A stretch of DNA of 64,000 nucleotides from Myroides phaeus (GTDB taxonomy: Bacteria > Bacteroidota > Bacteroidia > Flavobacteriales > Flavobacteriaceae). The position numbers and the translations under genes were made by a program. Below, piece by piece: positions 27,277-36,728 of the stretch. Under the pieces are notes generated by a model. It had not been told where the DNA came from. It searched no databases and saw only the letters and a program-made list of their open reading frames with translations. Within the stretch, counting starts at the first letter, position 1. Every line of letters starts with the position of its first letter. The stretch lies in NCBI RefSeq assembly GCF_009799805.1, contig NZ_CP047050.1, forward strand, positions 1,502,001 to 1,566,000. Reading direction: 5' to 3'.

Positions 27277-28344
27277 CTATAAGGTGTTAACGTTGTTTAA
27301 GTCTTTAAAAGCTTCTTCTAAACGAGCGTTAAAAGTCAATTCTCCTTGTCTTACCCAAGCACGAGGATCGTAGTACTTTTTATTCGGTACATCTGCTCCT
27401 TCTGGGTTTCCTATTTGAGTTTTTAAATAGTCAATTTTTGATACCATATAGTCTCTTACACCTTCTGTATATGCAAACTGAAGGTCAGTGTCTATATTCA
27501 TTTTTATTACACCATAAGAAATAGCTTCTCTAATTTCTTCTAATGTAGAACCTGATCCTCCGTGGAAAACAAAATCAACAGGGTTGTGCGCTAAATTATA
27601 TTTTTTAGCAACATACTCTTGAGAATTTTTTAAAATTACAGGAGTAAGTTTTACGTTTCCTGGTTTATAAACACCGTGAACGTTTCCAAAAGCAGCTGCA
27701 ATTGTAAATCTATGACTTACTTTTGATAATTCTTCGTATGCATATGCTACTTCTTCTGGTTGAGTGTATAATCTTGAAGTATCAACATCACTATTGTCAA
27801 CTCCATCTTCTTCTCCTCCAGTAATTCCTAATTCAATTTCTAATGTCATACCAAGTTTTTCCATTCTTGCTAAGTACTTTTTAGAAATTTCAATATTTTC
27901 TTCAATTGATTCTTCTGATAAATCAATCATATGTGAACTGAAAAGAGGTTTACCGAATTGTTTCATAAACTCTTCACCAGCATCTAATAACCCATCAATC
28001 CAAGGTAATAATTTTTTAGCACAATGGTCTGTATGTAAAATTACAGGTACACCATAAGCTTCTGCTAAAGTATGAACGTGTTTAGCTCCAGCAACAGCTC
28101 CAATAATAGCAGCTTTTTGGTTTTCATTTGAAAGACCTTTTCCAGCCATAAATGCAGCACCTCCATTAGAGAACTGAATTATTACAGGTGAGTTTAACTT
28201 AGCTGCAGTTTCTAATACTCCATTAATAGTACTTGAACTTGTTACGTTTACCGCTGGTAACGCAAATCCTTTTTCTTTAGCGTATTTAAAAATCTCTTGC
28301 ACTTGGTCTCCAAATGCAACCCCTGGTTTAATATTATGTGCCAT
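27277..28344 (-). CDS. fbaA: class II fructose-bisphosphate aldolase
   Basis: This 355-residue zinc aldolase of glycolysis and gluconeogenesis is of the class IIA (E. coli FbaA) type. Zinc ligands are in VILHTDHCAKK, IELGITGGEEDGVD (with the Glu) and NVHGVYKPG. The phosphate-binding loop is FHGGSGSTLEEI, followed by NIDTDLQFA. It is upstream of accD, and a -7 element (TATTTTTG at 28375-28368 on the reverse strand) precedes it. Confidence 0.95.
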   Translation of the reverse strand: MAHNIKPGVAFGDQVQEIFKYAKEKGFALPAVNVTSSSTINGVLETAAKLNSPVIIQFSNGGAAFMAGKGLSNENQKAAIIGAVAGAKHVHTLAEAYGVPVILHTDHCAKKLLPWIDGLLDAGEEFMKQFGKPLFSSHMIDLSEESIEENIEISKKYLARMEKLGMTLEIELGITGGEEDGVDNSDVDTSRLYTQPEEVAYAYEELSKVSHRFTIAAAFGNVHGVYKPGNVKLTPVILKNSQEYVAKKYNLAHNPVDFVFHGGSGSTLEEIREAISYGVIKMNIDTDLQFAYTEGVRDYMVSKIDYLKTQIGNPEGADVPNKKYYDPRAWVRQGELTFNARLEEAFKDLNNVNTL

Positions 28345-28367
28345 AGTCGTGTTGTTTTTTTATTTTA

Positions 28368-28375
28368 CAAAAATA
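28368..28375 (-). promoter_or_regulatory. -7 element (TATTTTTG) of fbaA-accD
   Basis: Match to TAnnTTTG on the reverse strand 23 bp before the fbaA ATG. No clear -33 box. Confidence 0.4.
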
Positions 28376-28390
28376 CTAATTATTATTTGA

Positions 28391-30958
28391 TTAGAATGGA
28401 TAATTAATTCCAACATTTAGAACCGATTCTTTTAGGCTAAACTCTTTAAACCACTTGCGATCTGATTCTATGGATGGATTGTATGTTTTAAATCCAAAGT
28501 CTAATCGGAATACAAAGAAACTAAAATCATAGCGAATTCCAAATCCTGATGCTACTGCAAAATCTTTTAAGGATGATATCCCATTAAATGTATATTCTTC
28601 TTGTTCTACATCATCAAAAACGTTCCATACATTCGATGCGTCTACAAACAGTGCACCATACCATTTTCCTGCTACATTGAATCTATATTCTGTACTGAAA
28701 AATAGTTTCATATTAGCTTCATTGAAATCGTTAATTCCGCCACTTCGCCCTGGACCAAGTCTATAGGATTGCCATCCTCTGTTGTCATTTGATCCTCCTG
28801 AAAAGTAACTACGTGTAAAGGGAATCGAATTGGAGTTACCATACGGAACGGCTAATCCTCCAAATAAACGCATTGCTATTACTTTTTTATGTCCTAAATC
28901 CCAATATTTAACGAAGTCTACTTCTGTTTTTACATATTGAGAGAACTCTACATCTAAGATTGTTTTCTTACCTGTAGGGCCTACTTTAGAACTGGCACTT
29001 TTCATAATAACGTCCATTAATCCACCAGCCGATTCTACTTTTGCTTTTAGTGTATAGAAGTTGTTGTCAGCAATATTAGTACGTGTTGTGTTAGTAAATG
29101 TAACGTTTGAGGCAATGATAAGGTTGTTTTCTGATAGACGAATTCTTCTTTCTTCAATACTTCTAATTTCTCTATAATCTTGTTGATTAATGCTTAGAGG
29201 ATTGTCTGGGCTTAATGCTTCACTAATGAAGTGATTAGCCCCTCCTTCAGAGATTGTAAGGTTGCCGTTTTGGTCAACGTAATCTGGATTGACATTTTCA
29301 TATTCTTTAGAAATGTCATTTAATCTTTTATAGGATGATTTATATACACTAAAATAGTTTTGCGGATTGGTATTTCTAACATATTGTATATTGGCTAAGT
29401 CAACGCTAAAAGAGTTCTTTCTTGATGGATACCAGCTATAGTTAATAATACCATTAAAGTTGTTTTTATCCAGCCCAATATTTCTTTGTTGTGAATGTCC
29501 AAAACTCATAGAAGTTGTAGGCAACATTGTTTTAGGAATCACTTTTTCTGTTTTGATAGGGAATAATAATCTTGGAAAAGTTAACTTAATGTCTCCACCA
29601 TATTCTGTAACATTGAAGAAAACGTTATTAGGATTGTTCATTTGTCTTGATGAACCTAATGCTCCTTTTAAATTTATCTCTAAAAGTTCTGCCCCTCTAA
29701 ATACGTTTCTAAATAAAAGTCCAACACTTCCTCCAATACCAAAGTCTTGTATATTTGAGTGTGTGATATCTAACGAAGGGTTGAAAGTCATTTTTTTTCT
29801 TGAAGTCAAATAGATGTTACTGATTAATGATTGTCCAGTAGAATCTCTTTGGTCTTCAATGTATTCAATTACAGGATAATTAAATGTACGCAAGTTACTA
29901 ATCGAACGGGAAGTAAGCATACGTCTTTGGTCACTAAAAGTACTTCCTTTTGTGATAAATATAGCGTCTGTTAAGGCTTTCGGTTTGTATTGTAGTTTGG
30001 TTGAACTATAAATATTAAAATTGTTATAATGTACACTGTCTAATACATACTCTTTGTTTTTAGAGCTATTGTCAGTGTAAATATTGACATCACTTATTTT
30101 GTAAATATTAAAAGGTACTTGAATAAGTGTATCTCCCGATTTTACTGTTCTCGGGTCAATGATCATTTCAATATTAGCTTTGTTTTTTTTCTGTAAAACG
30201 GTGTCTACTTCATAGCGAATATTTAATTCTTGAAAATGATAAGCACCATTGTCTCTAAATTCAGCAGTTATCCTTTTACGTTCATCTTCAAAATTTTGAA
30301 CATCGAAAACTGTATTAGTTTTTATCTTGCTCTTTGATTTCGATCTTTCGTATATTTCCTCTAAAGGTTTTGTTGTAATATCAGTACTAATACTATCTAT
30401 ATAGTAAGGAAGTCCAGTATTAATAGTATATGTGTTTTTTACTTTCTTTACGCCAACGCTATCAACCTTATTAACTACTGTACGGTCAAAGTATCCTTTG
30501 TTAAAGTAGTAATTTGATAAGCGAGCGATTGATTTAGTTGTTCTTAAAGAATCAAGTAAGACAGGTGCTTCTCCTGTTTTAATAAGAAAGTTGTTAATAC
30601 CTGAAATTACAAATGATTCACCCAATCTATTCACTTGTTTTTTTGACAAGATAGCTTCTAATGTTTTATTTGTCCTTGGATGTTCTTTTAGCCATTGATG
30701 GTACAATGAGTCAGCATTTGGCTTTGCAAGATTATATAAGGCTAATCTCAATCTGAAATTAGTCATTGGTAAAGAACTATTCGGGTGTTGATACAATTGA
30801 TTAATTATATCTTCTTTTGTCGTTTTTTTACCATTTTCAATAATGATATTATCCATTAACAAAGCTTGGTTCTCAGGAACGCGCTTCGTGATTGAGCAAG
30901 AAAAAAAACTTATGCTCATTAATAGAATTAGTAGTATTTTTGGGAAATATTTGCTCAA
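28391..30958 (-). CDS. tamL: translocation and assembly module lipoprotein TamL (BamA/Omp85 family)
   Basis: This 855-residue Omp85-family outer-membrane protein is the Bacteroidota lipidated form of TamA. A lipoprotein signal (SISFFSC, Cys near residue 21) is followed by POTRA-like repeats (about 30-400) and a C-terminal 16-strand barrel with YFSGGSNDNRGW (the conserved lid-loop motif) and a terminal LNVGINYPF ending in Phe, as an outer-membrane beta signal requires. The only sensible start is a TTG at 30958, since the next ATG would remove most of the signal peptide. A -7 element 23 bp upstream fits that start. No tamB is visible nearby. Confidence 0.85.
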   Translation of the reverse strand: MSKYFPKILLILLMSISFFSCSITKRVPENQALLMDNIIIENGKKTTKEDIINQLYQHPNSSLPMTNFRLRLALYNLAKPNADSLYHQWLKEHPRTNKTLEAILSKKQVNRLGESFVISGINNFLIKTGEAPVLLDSLRTTKSIARLSNYYFNKGYFDRTVVNKVDSVGVKKVKNTYTINTGLPYYIDSISTDITTKPLEEIYERSKSKSKIKTNTVFDVQNFEDERKRITAEFRDNGAYHFQELNIRYEVDTVLQKKNKANIEMIIDPRTVKSGDTLIQVPFNIYKISDVNIYTDNSSKNKEYVLDSVHYNNFNIYSSTKLQYKPKALTDAIFITKGSTFSDQRRMLTSRSISNLRTFNYPVIEYIEDQRDSTGQSLISNIYLTSRKKMTFNPSLDITHSNIQDFGIGGSVGLLFRNVFRGAELLEINLKGALGSSRQMNNPNNVFFNVTEYGGDIKLTFPRLLFPIKTEKVIPKTMLPTTSMSFGHSQQRNIGLDKNNFNGIINYSWYPSRKNSFSVDLANIQYVRNTNPQNYFSVYKSSYKRLNDISKEYENVNPDYVDQNGNLTISEGGANHFISEALSPDNPLSINQQDYREIRSIEERRIRLSENNLIIASNVTFTNTTRTNIADNNFYTLKAKVESAGGLMDVIMKSASSKVGPTGKKTILDVEFSQYVKTEVDFVKYWDLGHKKVIAMRLFGGLAVPYGNSNSIPFTRSYFSGGSNDNRGWQSYRLGPGRSGGINDFNEANMKLFFSTEYRFNVAGKWYGALFVDASNVWNVFDDVEQEEYTFNGISSLKDFAVASGFGIRYDFSFFVFRLDFGFKTYNPSIESDRKWFKEFSLKESVLNVGINYPF

Positions 30959-30980
30959 AGTAGTAATGTCAATTATCAGT

Positions 30981-30988
30981 CAAAAATA
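30981..30988 (-). promoter_or_regulatory. -7 element (TATTTTTG) of tamL
   Basis: The reverse strand matches TAnnTTTG in the 39-bp gap between tamL and the divergent methyltransferase gene. Its position supports the TTG start of tamL. Confidence 0.45.
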
Positions 30989-30997
30989 CATTTTTTT

Positions 30998-31732
30998 ATG
31001 GTTACGAAAAACCAAATCAAATTAATTAAGAGTTTACATCAGAAAAAATATAGAAAAGAACACCAACTTTTTATAGCAGAAGGGGTTAAAGTGATAGGTG
31101 AATTGCTAAAATCGTCTTTAGTTCTTGAGCATATTTATTGTACAGAGGAATTAAACTTTGAAGTTTCTTCTTCAATGGTTTCTCTTGTGAGTAAAGATGA
31201 TATGAAAAAGATGTCTGCTTTAACGACTAACTCTAATTGTTTGGCTGTATTTCATTGTGCTAAAGAAGAGGAAGTTAACTATGATGATATTGTAGTAGCT
31301 CTTGATAATATACGAGATCCAGGTAACTTAGGTACTATTATTCGCCTATGTGATTGGTTTGGTATTCGTCATATTATTTGCACAAGTGAAACAGTTGATG
31401 TTTATAATCCAAAGGTGGTACAAGCAACAATGGGATCTATGGTCAGAGTAAATTTAGTTTACGGCGATTTAGAGCAGATGATTAAAGATGTGCCGGATGT
31501 TCCTGTTTACGGAACGTTTATGGACGGAGAAAGTATTTATAAACAGGAGTTTGTAAATAAAGGAATAATCGTAATGGGAAATGAAGCTAATGGAATTTCT
31601 GAAACAATAGAATCATTAGTAACACAAAAAATAGCAATTCCTCGCTTTGGATCTTTGCAACAAACCGAAAGTTTAAATGTTGCAATGGCAGCGTCTATAG
31701 TTATAAATGAGTTTCGTAGAATTAACTTCTAA
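30998..31732 (+). CDS. TrmH/SpoU-family RNA 2'-O-methyltransferase
   Basis: This 244-residue SPOUT methyltransferase has an N-terminal RNA-binding substrate domain (KSLHQKKYRKEHQLFIAEGVK, about residues 10-30). The knotted catalytic domain follows, with motif 1 NIRDPGNLGTIIRLCDWFG, motif 2 IVMGNEANGIS and motif 3 LQQTESLNVAMAASI. It methylates a ribose in rRNA or tRNA; the exact nucleotide cannot be told. Its stop codon overlaps that of the convergent porT gene by four bases. Confidence 0.9.
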   Translation: MVTKNQIKLIKSLHQKKYRKEHQLFIAEGVKVIGELLKSSLVLEHIYCTEELNFEVSSSMVSLVSKDDMKKMSALTTNSNCLAVFHCAKEEEVNYDDIVVALDNIRDPGNLGTIIRLCDWFGIRHIICTSETVDVYNPKVVQATMGSMVRVNLVYGDLEQMIKDVPDVPVYGTFMDGESIYKQEFVNKGIIVMGNEANGISETIESLVTQKIAIPRFGSLQQTESLNVAMAASIVINEFRRINF

Positions 31733-32526
31733 TGGAAGGTAAAGTTTACGAATAATCCTCTTGTTTTCATAGAGGTAATATCTCCAGTCCAAGGGCTGTT
31801 TTTATTATCTCTTTTTAATTCATCACCAATTCCAAATACTCCACGAACTGAAGGTGAAAACTTAAAGTATTCAAAGTAAATATCGATACCAACTCCTAAT
31901 TCATAATTAGCAGTCCAGTTTTTCATTCTCCACATACCTTCAAAGTTATCAGAGTCAGATTTGTGATTGCTACTTAGGTTTAAATCTAAAGAAGCACCAC
32001 CCAGTACATAAGGTTTAATATTTCCAATTCGCTTAGAAGAGAACTTCAAAAGTAATGGAAAGTGAATATAAGTTGAACTTACACTTTTAACTGAAGTATT
32101 GTTCAATTCATTAGTTGAAGGGTTTGCAATACCTTGTGAATGAAAATATTCATTGATAATAGCAGAAGGGTATCTTAATTCTCTTTTGGTATAATATAGA
32201 CCTGGTTCAAAACGCAAGTCTATATATTCCATAATCCTTAAGTTACCAACCAATCCTACATTAAATCCAATGTTAGATGTAACTTGAATTTCTGTATAAT
32301 CACTTGGTGTACCTTGTTTTTCTTCATATTCTTGAAGCTTGTCATAAAAGTTCTTGTCGTAATTAAACTTAAAGTCATAAGAGTTAAACCCTAAGTAATA
32401 CCCCCAATGAACACGTTGTTTGTCCCAGTCAGGTTTATTGATAATAGGATTTCTTCCAAAGACCCACTGCCCAAACGAATTTGAGCTTGTAAGTAAGACA
32501 ATGATTATGACAAGTAGTTTTTTCAT
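31729..32526 (-). CDS. porT: type IX secretion system protein PorT (SprT)
   Basis: This 265-residue outer-membrane beta-barrel protein of the PorT family is needed for type IX secretion (and gliding in gliding relatives). It has a signal peptide (MKKLLVIIIVLLTSSNSFGQ), the conserved HWGYYLGFNSYDFKF near the mature N-terminus, FRFEPGLYYTKREL-like strands and a C-terminal strand ending FVNFTFH. I take the ATG at 32526, two bases after the ubiE stop. The ubiE-porT order is a known flavobacterial arrangement and supports the identity. Confidence 0.88.
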   Translation of the reverse strand: MKKLLVIIIVLLTSSNSFGQWVFGRNPIINKPDWDKQRVHWGYYLGFNSYDFKFNYDKNFYDKLQEYEEKQGTPSDYTEIQVTSNIGFNVGLVGNLRIMEYIDLRFEPGLYYTKRELRYPSAIINEYFHSQGIANPSTNELNNTSVKSVSSTYIHFPLLLKFSSKRIGNIKPYVLGGASLDLNLSSNHKSDSDNFEGMWRMKNWTANYELGVGIDIYFEYFKFSPSVRGVFGIGDELKRDNKNSPWTGDITSMKTRGLFVNFTFH

Positions 32527-32527
32527 A

Positions 32528-33256
32528 TTATTTCGAAGATGAATAAATAGTAGCAATACCCATAGTTTGCGGACGATGCTTTACATCTTTAAACCCAACT
32601 TTTCTTAAAATATTGTTTAATTCTTCTCCAAAAGGAAAGTTTTTAGCAGAATCAGATAAATACTTATATGCTTTTTGGTCTTTAGAAAACAATTTCCCCA
32701 TAAAAGGCATAATGTTTTGAGTATAGAAGAAGTATCCTTGTCTAAATGGAAATTTAGTAGGTACAGATGTTTCAAGAATTACAAAAATACCACCTGGTTT
32801 TAAAACTCTTAATATTTCAGAAAGTCCTTTTTCAAGGTCTTCAAAGTTTCTAATTCCAAAACCAACAGTAATAGCGTCAAAAGAATTGTCTGCAAAAGGT
32901 AAATTTTCTGAATCACCTTGAATCATTTCAATTCTATTTTGAAGATTTAAAGCTTTGATTTTTTGTTTACCAACTTCAAGCATTCCTGCAGATAAGTCAA
33001 GACCTGTAATTTTAGTTGCGTTCGATTTTGATAACAAAATAGCTAAATCACCTGTTCCTGTAGCAATATCTAAGATTGATTCTGGATTTGTATCAGAAAC
33101 CAATTTTAATACTTTTTTTCTCCATCCTTGATCAGTTCCTAATGAAATCATACGATTTAAATTATCGTAATTTCCAGAAATTGTATCAAACATTTGTTCT
33201 ACTTGCTGTTTTTTACCAAGTTCAGATTCTTCGTATGGAGTAATATTCTTTGACAT
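32528..33256 (-). CDS. ubiE: demethylmenaquinone methyltransferase
   Basis: This 242-residue SAM-dependent enzyme makes menaquinone from demethylmenaquinone (MenG/UbiE). The SAM loop is ILDIATGTGDLAI. GLDLSAGMLEVGKQK, DSFDAITVGFGIRNFEDLEKGL and RVLKPGGIFVILETS are the standard family signatures. It is first in a two-gene operon with porT. A -7 element (TATATTTG, 33281-33274 on the reverse strand) lies 17 bp upstream. Confidence 0.95.
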   Translation of the reverse strand: MSKNITPYEESELGKKQQVEQMFDTISGNYDNLNRMISLGTDQGWRKKVLKLVSDTNPESILDIATGTGDLAILLSKSNATKITGLDLSAGMLEVGKQKIKALNLQNRIEMIQGDSENLPFADNSFDAITVGFGIRNFEDLEKGLSEILRVLKPGGIFVILETSVPTKFPFRQGYFFYTQNIMPFMGKLFSKDQKAYKYLSDSAKNFPFGEELNNILRKVGFKDVKHRPQTMGIATIYSSSK

Positions 33257-33273
33257 TGTAAATAAATTTTGAG

Positions 33274-33281
33274 CAAATATA
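33274..33281 (-). promoter_or_regulatory. -7 element (TATATTTG) of ubiE-porT
   Basis: Exact TAnnTTTG match on the reverse strand just before the ubiE start. Confidence 0.45.
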
Positions 33282-33352
33282 ATTATTTAAAGCCAAATTG
33301 TAAGTTTCATCACTCGTATAATTGCCCCTTAGATTGTTTTCTTAATAGAAAT

Positions 33353-33385
33353 AAAAAAACCTAAGCACAGAATGCTTAGGTTTAA
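33353..33385 (-). terminator. terminator after the GNAT gene
   Basis: A perfect 11-base stem (AAACCTAAGCA/TGCTTAGGTTT) with a five-base loop, and an A-run that becomes the T-tract of the reverse transcript. Confidence 0.9.
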
Positions 33386-33401
33386 TATGTAAAATATTTT
33401 C

Positions 33402-33962
33402 TTAGATATACATATGGTAATAATCTCCTCCTACAAATTCAAGTTCTTTTCCTTGTTTAAAACCTAAACGAGTGTAAAGTTTCATTGCATTTGGATTTTC
33501 TAAATCAACGATTAAACCTACTTGTTTAAAACCTTTCTCTTTTGCAAAAGTAACAGCGTGATTTAATAAATGACTTCCTACACCTTTTCCTTGTACGATA
33601 GGAGAAACAGCTACAGTATCTAAATAAAACTCATTTCCTTCCGTTTCTGCTTCAGGAACTAAATCATTTTGATATTGTGCTTTCATTAATTCTAAGACCG
33701 GCTCTCTAAGTTTTTCAAAGTCATCTCCATTGTATCCTGTTACAGATCCTACAACATTGTCTTCTTCATCTACAGCTACAAAAGTATTTTCATAACTATA
33801 CAGATTGTTTGGCTTTCTAAAAAGAATAGTCAAGAAGTTGATTGCTTCTTCAACGTCTTGTTTTTGGATAAAACTAAAAACAATATCTTCCATTGCTTGT
33901 AGCATTAACTCTGGAACAACGTCGTAATCTTCTTTTTTCGCTGGTCTAATAGTAAACTGCAT
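33402..33962 (-). CDS. GNAT-family N-acetyltransferase
   Basis: A 186-residue acetyltransferase with the acetyl-CoA-binding motif QGKGVGSHLLNHAV (motif A, about residue 130) preceded by YLDTVAVSPIV, and NPNAMKLYTRLGFKQ (motif B). The N-terminal part (TIRPAKKEDYDVVPELM) is the usual GNAT opening. GNAT enzymes acetylate amines on small molecules or proteins; I cannot name this one's substrate. It is monocistronic with a strong terminator, and TACCTTTG (33995-33988 on the reverse strand) is a likely -7 element. Confidence 0.88.
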   Translation of the reverse strand: MQFTIRPAKKEDYDVVPELMLQAMEDIVFSFIQKQDVEEAINFLTILFRKPNNLYSYENTFVAVDEEDNVVGSVTGYNGDDFEKLREPVLELMKAQYQNDLVPEAETEGNEFYLDTVAVSPIVQGKGVGSHLLNHAVTFAKEKGFKQVGLIVDLENPNAMKLYTRLGFKQGKELEFVGGDYYHMYI

Positions 33963-33995
33963 TTTTTTATACTTTAAAATTGAAATGCAAAGGTA

Positions 33996-35483
33996 CTAAA
34001 GTGTTTTTTCACTTGCGAGTCTATCCTTATCTTTCTCTTCTCTTTCTTTTTCTTTTACAACTCTATACCAAATCTCACTTACATTTTTGATATTGACATT
34101 AGCAGGGTTAAAAACAGGATCCTTTCCTGCTTTGCGTTGTTTGATGTAATCATCTAAAGCTATCATTGCAGGTTTGTATAATAATAGAATTGCAATAATG
34201 TTAATCCATGCCATTGCGCCTACACCTATATCTCCAATTGCCCATGCAGTGCTTGGTTCATTGATAGAAGCGAAAAATACGGATACTAAAATGATAGTAC
34301 GCATAATCCATCTCAAGATGATATTTCTTTTTTTACTTAAATATTCAAAGTTTGATTCCGCAATAAATAAGTATGACATTGTAGTTGTAAATGCGAAAAA
34401 AGTTAAGGCAATTGCAATAAATTGACTTGCGAAAGTTGGAAATTGTGTTGCAACAGCTTTTACGGTATATGCGGCTCCTGGCTCAATACCAGGGATGTTT
34501 TCTACAATGTAATTTCCTACGCCATCAACAACATTGTATTGATTTGTGAATAGAATCATTAAGGCAGTAGCAGTACAAACAAATAAAGTGTCTATATACA
34601 CAGAAAATGCTTGAACTAATCCTTGTTTTACTGGGTGTGATGTCTCTGAAGCAGCAGCAGCGTGTGGAGCAGTTCCTTGTCCTGCTTCATTTGAATAGAT
34701 ACCTCTTTTAACCCCCCAGGCAATAGCTGCCCCGAATATTCCACTAAATGCTGCTTCCATATTGAAAGCAGATCTAAATATAAGTCCAAAAACAGAAGGT
34801 ATTTCTTGGTAGTTTAATGCTATAATTATAAGTGCCATTATGATATAAGCTGCTGCCATAAAAGGAACGACAACTTGAGAAATACGTCCAATGTTTTTTG
34901 CGCCTCCAAATACAGCTAGTCCTAGAAATAAACAGATAAATAGTCCAGTTATCCATTGTGGTACTCCAAAAGCACTATTGATACTTATCGAAATACTATT
35001 ACTTTGAATACTTGGTAAGAATAAAGAACAGCTTATGATTGTAATAATTGAAAACAGTAAGGCAAATGCTTTATTGTTCATTCCGCTTTGAATATAAAAG
35101 GCTGGTCCACCACAATATTGGCCGTTTTTTTCAACTTTGTAAATCTGTGCTAATGTCGATTCTACAAATGCTGATGCACTTCCTAAGAAAGCAATCATCC
35201 ACATCCAAAAAATTGCACCAGGTCCTCCTGCTGCAATAGCAGTAGCTACTCCTACAATATTACCTACTCCAACTCGTCCTGCTATAGCAATACTAAAAGC
35301 TTGAAATGGACTAATTCCTTTTTCAGAGGATCCTTCAGTGAAAAGTAGTTTTATCATATGTCTGAAAAAACGTACTTGTACAAATTTTGTTCGTATTGAG
35401 AAAAATAGCCCAGCACAAAGACAAAGGGCAATAAAGATGTCTGACCAAATAATATCGTTGGCGACTTGAATAGCGTGTTCCAT
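33996..35483 (-). CDS. sodium:alanine (AGCS-family) symporter
   Basis: This 495-residue transporter with about 11 helices belongs to the AGCS family and takes up alanine or glycine with Na+. The signature RVGVGNIVGVATAIAAGGPGAIFWMW is in the first third, followed by the extended YSNEAGQGTAPHAAAASE motif. The ATG at 35483 (MEHAIQVANDII) is preferred to a TTG at 35534, since the extra residues have no family counterpart and the ATG has a CA-rich leader like several neighbours. The tail is highly charged. Confidence 0.92.
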   Translation of the reverse strand: MEHAIQVANDIIWSDIFIALCLCAGLFFSIRTKFVQVRFFRHMIKLLFTEGSSEKGISPFQAFSIAIAGRVGVGNIVGVATAIAAGGPGAIFWMWMIAFLGSASAFVESTLAQIYKVEKNGQYCGGPAFYIQSGMNNKAFALLFSIITIISCSLFLPSIQSNSISISINSAFGVPQWITGLFICLFLGLAVFGGAKNIGRISQVVVPFMAAAYIIMALIIIALNYQEIPSVFGLIFRSAFNMEAAFSGIFGAAIAWGVKRGIYSNEAGQGTAPHAAAASETSHPVKQGLVQAFSVYIDTLFVCTATALMILFTNQYNVVDGVGNYIVENIPGIEPGAAYTVKAVATQFPTFASQFIAIALTFFAFTTTMSYLFIAESNFEYLSKKRNIILRWIMRTIILVSVFFASINEPSTAWAIGDIGVGAMAWINIIAILLLYKPAMIALDDYIKQRKAGKDPVFNPANVNIKNVSEIWYRVVKEKEREEKDKDRLASEKTL

Positions 35484-36074
35484 AGTTGTTGTTTGTTGTG
35501 AGTTAAAAAGTAAGAATATTTTAACTAATGACAAAGTTTATTTTTTGTTTTTATAGATTTGAAAGGATTATAAATAAGGATAATATAATCTAATTGGTGA
35601 AGTTTTGCACTTATTACAAAGAATTTTAGCCTTATGTCTAAAATGGAATTATAGATGAATTAGAATTTTAGGAAATATGGTCACCTAATTGTATTTATGA
35701 TAAAGAGAAGAGTAGAAGTGGTTGAATAACAGTGTGTTTAGGAGATAGCTACCAAAGCTTTTTTATTCTATTTACGCAATGTGTTTAATGCTAAATAAAG
35801 TGTGATTTGTGAGTTTGTATAGTTGTGGTAAAATACTTTTTTGGTACAAGAAGACTAGTTTAACTATTTGAATTAATTACTAATTTATCATAGAAGATAA
35901 AGTAGATACTTACTAAAGAGCAGTAAAAAAATACTTGATTTAAATTGTATATAAGTCAAAAAACGTCAAATGTCATATGGGAAGACAACAAAAACATCTA
36001 AAAATGTTTCTATTTTTTTTAATTGAGAAAGGGTACTCTTAGGAGAGTTATATTACAAGGAGAGTAATTAATAA
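35484..36074. other. about 590 bp without a recognised gene
   Basis: AT-rich sequence upstream of the AGCS transporter gene and downstream of ppa. It contains short hairpins (for example ACTCT/AGAGT near 36035) but no open frame I would support and no repeat structure. Confidence 0.5.
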
Positions 36075-36110
36075 GAAAAAAAAGGCATCTAAATCAATAG
36101 ATGCCTTTGT
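36075..36110 (-). terminator. terminator after ppa
   Basis: Stem AAAGGCATCTA/TAGATGCCTTT with a six-base loop, and an A-run forming the T-tract on the reverse strand. Confidence 0.88.
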
Positions 36111-36115
36111 GTTTA

Positions 36116-36643
36116 TTAGAAACGGATACTGAATAATCCTTCTTCTTTATCTTCGATGTTATCAAAACGCTCTTTACATTCTTGGATCATTTTGATAGCA
36201 GCAGCTTTGTCTCCAAAACCATTAGTTGTAACTTTTTTGTTTTCTAAGTCTTTGTAAACTTGGAAAAAGTGTTCAACCTCTTTTTTGAAATGTTCGTTAA
36301 CGTCGTTGATGTCGTTTAACTTATTCATAATTGGGTCAGATACTGGAACACAGATAATTTTTTCATCATCTCCTTTATCATCAGCCATGTAGAAAATACC
36401 TACAGGTTTAACCTCTACTACCAATCCTGGAACTGAAGGCTCAGTAAACATTACTAATACGTCTAATGGATCTCCGTCTAAAGCTAAAGTTTCTGGAATA
36501 AATCCGTAATCAGCTGGATATCTCATGTTTGAATATAAAAGACGGTCAAAACGTAATCTTTTTAAGTCAAAATCATACTCGTATTTGTTTCTGCTTCCTG
36601 CTGGAATTTCAACAAAAGCGTCGAAAGTTTCAAATGTATTCAT
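36116..36643 (-). CDS. ppa: inorganic pyrophosphatase (type I)
   Basis: This 175-residue soluble pyrophosphatase hydrolyses PPi to drive biosynthesis. Metal and substrate residues are in YPADYGFIPETLALDGDPLDVLV (signature D-x-D-P-x-D), with KYEYDF near the N-terminus. EHFFQVYKDLENKKV lies towards the C-terminus. The length is that of family I enzymes. It is monocistronic with its own promoter and terminator. Confidence 0.96.
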   Translation of the reverse strand: MNTFETFDAFVEIPAGSRNKYEYDFDLKRLRFDRLLYSNMRYPADYGFIPETLALDGDPLDVLVMFTEPSVPGLVVEVKPVGIFYMADDKGDDEKIICVPVSDPIMNKLNDINDVNEHFKKEVEHFFQVYKDLENKKVTTNGFGDKAAAIKMIQECKERFDNIEDKEEGLFSIRF

Positions 36644-36682
36644 ATCTATTTATTTTAAATCTTAATTCTAAATAATCGGGTG

Positions 36683-36713
36683 CAAAAATACTGTAATTAC
36701 TTGTTTATAACAA
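36683..36713 (-). promoter_or_regulatory. promoter of ppa
   Basis: On the reverse strand TTG (36713-36711) and TATTTTTG (36690-36683) are 20 bases apart, fitting the -33/-7 consensus, 40 bp before the ATG. Confidence 0.55.
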
Positions 36714-36728
36714 GCTTTCCCCAAATAA

